A stretch of 64,000 bases of DNA, taken from Muraenolepis orangiensis. Lineage: Eukaryota; Chordata; Actinopteri; Gadiformes; Muraenolepididae. Shown piece by piece: positions 62,302 to 64,000 of the stretch. The stretch spans positions 4,942,128 through 5,006,127 of the forward strand of contig CM051004.1 in the NCBI GenBank assembly GCA_027704905.1. The letters are read 5' to 3'. The number at the start of each line of letters is the position of its first letter. Positions within the stretch are counted from its first letter, which is position 1. Below the pieces are notes generated by a model. It was not told where the DNA came from and ran no database searches. It saw only the letters and a program-made list of their open reading frames with translations. A program made the translations under genes and the position numbers.

Positions 62302-62354
62302 GTAAGAGATCACAACTTCATCCCCATCTCCATCATTCATCATCCTCAGCCATG

Positions 62355-63185
62355 TTTTCAGACCCATCTCTCTGGAAACATCTTCATCTTCCTCTCTCTG
62401 GAAACATCTTCATCTTCCTCTCTCTGGAAACATCTTCATCTCCATCTCTCTGGAAACATCTTCATCTTCATCTCTCTGGAAACATCTTCATCTTCCTCTC
62501 TCTGGAAACATCTTCATCTCCATCTCTCTGGAAACATCTTCATCTTCATCTCTGGAAACATCTTTATCTCCATCTCTCTGGAAACATCTTCATCTTCCTC
62601 TCTCTGGAAACATCTTCATCTCCATCTCTCTGGAAACATCTTCATCTTCATCTCTGGAAACATCTTTATCTCCATCTCTCTGGAAACATCTTCATCTTCA
62701 CCTCTCTGGAAACATCTTCATCTCCATCTCTCTGGAAACATCTTCATCTTCACCTCTCTGGAAACATCTTCATCTTCACCTCTCTGGAAACATCTTCATC
62801 TTCACCTCTCTGGAAACATCTTCGACTTCAACTTCATCTCATGTCTCTGGAAACATCTGCATCTTCATCTTCATCTCTCTGGAAACATCTTCATCTTCAT
62901 CTTCATCTCTGGAAACATCTTCATCTTCATCATCATCTCTCTGGAAACATCTTCATCTTCACCTCTCTGGAAACATCTGCATCTTCATCTTCATCTCTGG
63001 AAACAGCTTCATCTTCACCTCTCTGGAAACATCTGCATCTTCATCTTAATTTCTCTGGAAAAATCTGCATATTTATCTTAACTTCACTGGAAACATCTTC
63101 ATCTTGATCTCTGGAAACATCTTCATCTTGATCTCTGGAAACATCTTCATCTTGATCTCTCTAGAAACATCTTCACCTCTCTGGT
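62355..63185. repeat. Minisatellite of ctctggaaacatcttcatct-type units, about 38 copies
   Basis: Units of 18-30 bp, depending on how many atcttc sub-units they contain. It begins about 50 bases after the cadherin donor at 62302. Confidence 0.9.
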
Positions 63186-63493
63186 GACAGATATCTCTCT
63201 CCAGTATAAGTAATAAGCCTGTAATATTTGGGTTTATCTGTAATCAGTTTTTGGGAGGATTGTTAGTGTGTTAGTGTGTTCATCACTGGGTCTTTGTTGC
63301 CATGGTTTTATACTAGAAGAGACAGATCCAGTTCATTAACGCTGATGGAAATGAGCAGCACACGTTATGTTGAGAAATTCATGACTTTAAGATTGTCTTG
63401 TGTTGAAGTTTGTGACGATATAGACACAGTGCTTCATTGGTTGTTATTCTTGGTTGTATCACTGTGTTTATCATTACATTATATATATACTGT

Positions 63494-63543
<50 letters not shown>

Positions 63544-63655
63544 TATATTAAATTAGATATTCATTATACCTTTGGCCCGTTTCAATATTTTGAAACTGTC
63601 TAAAATGACAATATCTAACACAGTGGCAGTGAGCATTCTTACAATACTATACATT
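63186..63655. other. Cadherin intron with (TA)n
   Basis: (TA)n at about 63495-63540. No further exon is seen before the window end. Confidence 0.6.
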
Positions 63656-64000
63656 CAGAATATACTATACTATACATCTCTAGAGACTATACTATACATC
63701 TCTAGAGACTATACTATACATCTCTAGAGACTATACTATACATCTGAGTCCAGATCTGTTGGGCTGAGATGATAGAGAAGATCTGAGGTGATAGAGAAGA
63801 TCTGAGGTGATAGAGAAGATCTGAGGTGATAGAGCTAATCTGAGGTGATAGAGAGGATCTGAGGTGATAGAGATGATCTGAGGTGATAGAGATGATCTGA
63901 GGTGATAGAGATGATCTGAGATGATCTGAGGTGATAGAGAGGATCTGAGGTGATAGAGAGGATCTGAGATGATAGAGATGATCTGAGGTGATAGAGATGA
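63656..64000. repeat. Two short minisatellites at the window end
   Basis: A tatacatctctagagactat array (to about 63735), then a 19-bp gatctgaggtgatagagat array running off the window. Confidence 0.9.

Noticed and set aside
62355..63107. 318-codon frame as an extension of the cadherin protein
   Set aside because: The exon ends with a good donor at 62302 at the position usual for type II cadherins; beyond is a minisatellite.

Overview
The window looks like nuclear DNA of a teleost fish. It has spliced vertebrate genes with short introns, L2-type LINE fragments and hAT-type non-autonomous transposons. It also has a very high density of dinucleotide microsatellites ((CA)n, (GA)n, (TA)n) and more than twenty different minisatellites. 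This repeat load recalls cod-like fishes (Gadiformes), but the species assignment is inference. No bacterial, viral, CRISPR or rRNA/tRNA feature could be supported. Most long open frames in the window are read-through of tandem repeats, not genes.

Layout: (1) 1-9.3 kb is gene-free and full of micro- and minisatellites. (2) 9.49-16.24 kb (+) is a pancreatic elastase-3-like (CELA3/ela3l) serine protease gene. Exons corresponding to 1 and 4-8 are readable. The exons expected to carry the activation peptide and catalytic His57 are absent, and their place is taken by a minisatellite and an element bounded by an 83-bp perfect inverted repeat. The splice donor after the fifth exon has been amplified into about 21 tandem copies. 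(3) 16.3-24.9 kb is retroposon debris and a direct duplication (19.4-20.9 and 22.0-24.1 kb). Each copy carries a hAT-like element with an internal minisatellite, and an internally deleted L2 lies between them. (4) 25.0-31.6 kb (+) is a complete slc34a2 gene (sodium/phosphate cotransporter NaPi-IIb), 12 coding exons and 658 codons. (5) 31.7-37.0 kb is intergenic, including a 1.4-kb array of a 17-bp unit. (6) 37.05-48.84 kb (-) is a complete sel1l3 gene, 24 coding exons and 1,099 codons, convergent with slc34a2 as in human 4p15. (7) 49-56 kb is intergenic minisatellites. (8) 56.07 kb to the end (+) is the 5' part of a type II classical cadherin gene (closest by eye to CDH24), four coding exons through EC1-EC2, running off the window.

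The genes do not form one pathway. The elastase-like gene (pancreas) and slc34a2 (apical phosphate uptake in gut, lung or kidney) are both epithelial/digestive. sel1l3 is the conserved neighbour of slc34a2. The cadherin is an adhesion gene. The exon models for slc34a2 and sel1l3 keep phase across every junction and use GT/AG sites throughout, so they are strongly supported. The striking features are the interplay of tandem repeats with splice sites and the presence of one 41-bp minisatellite family at three distant loci.
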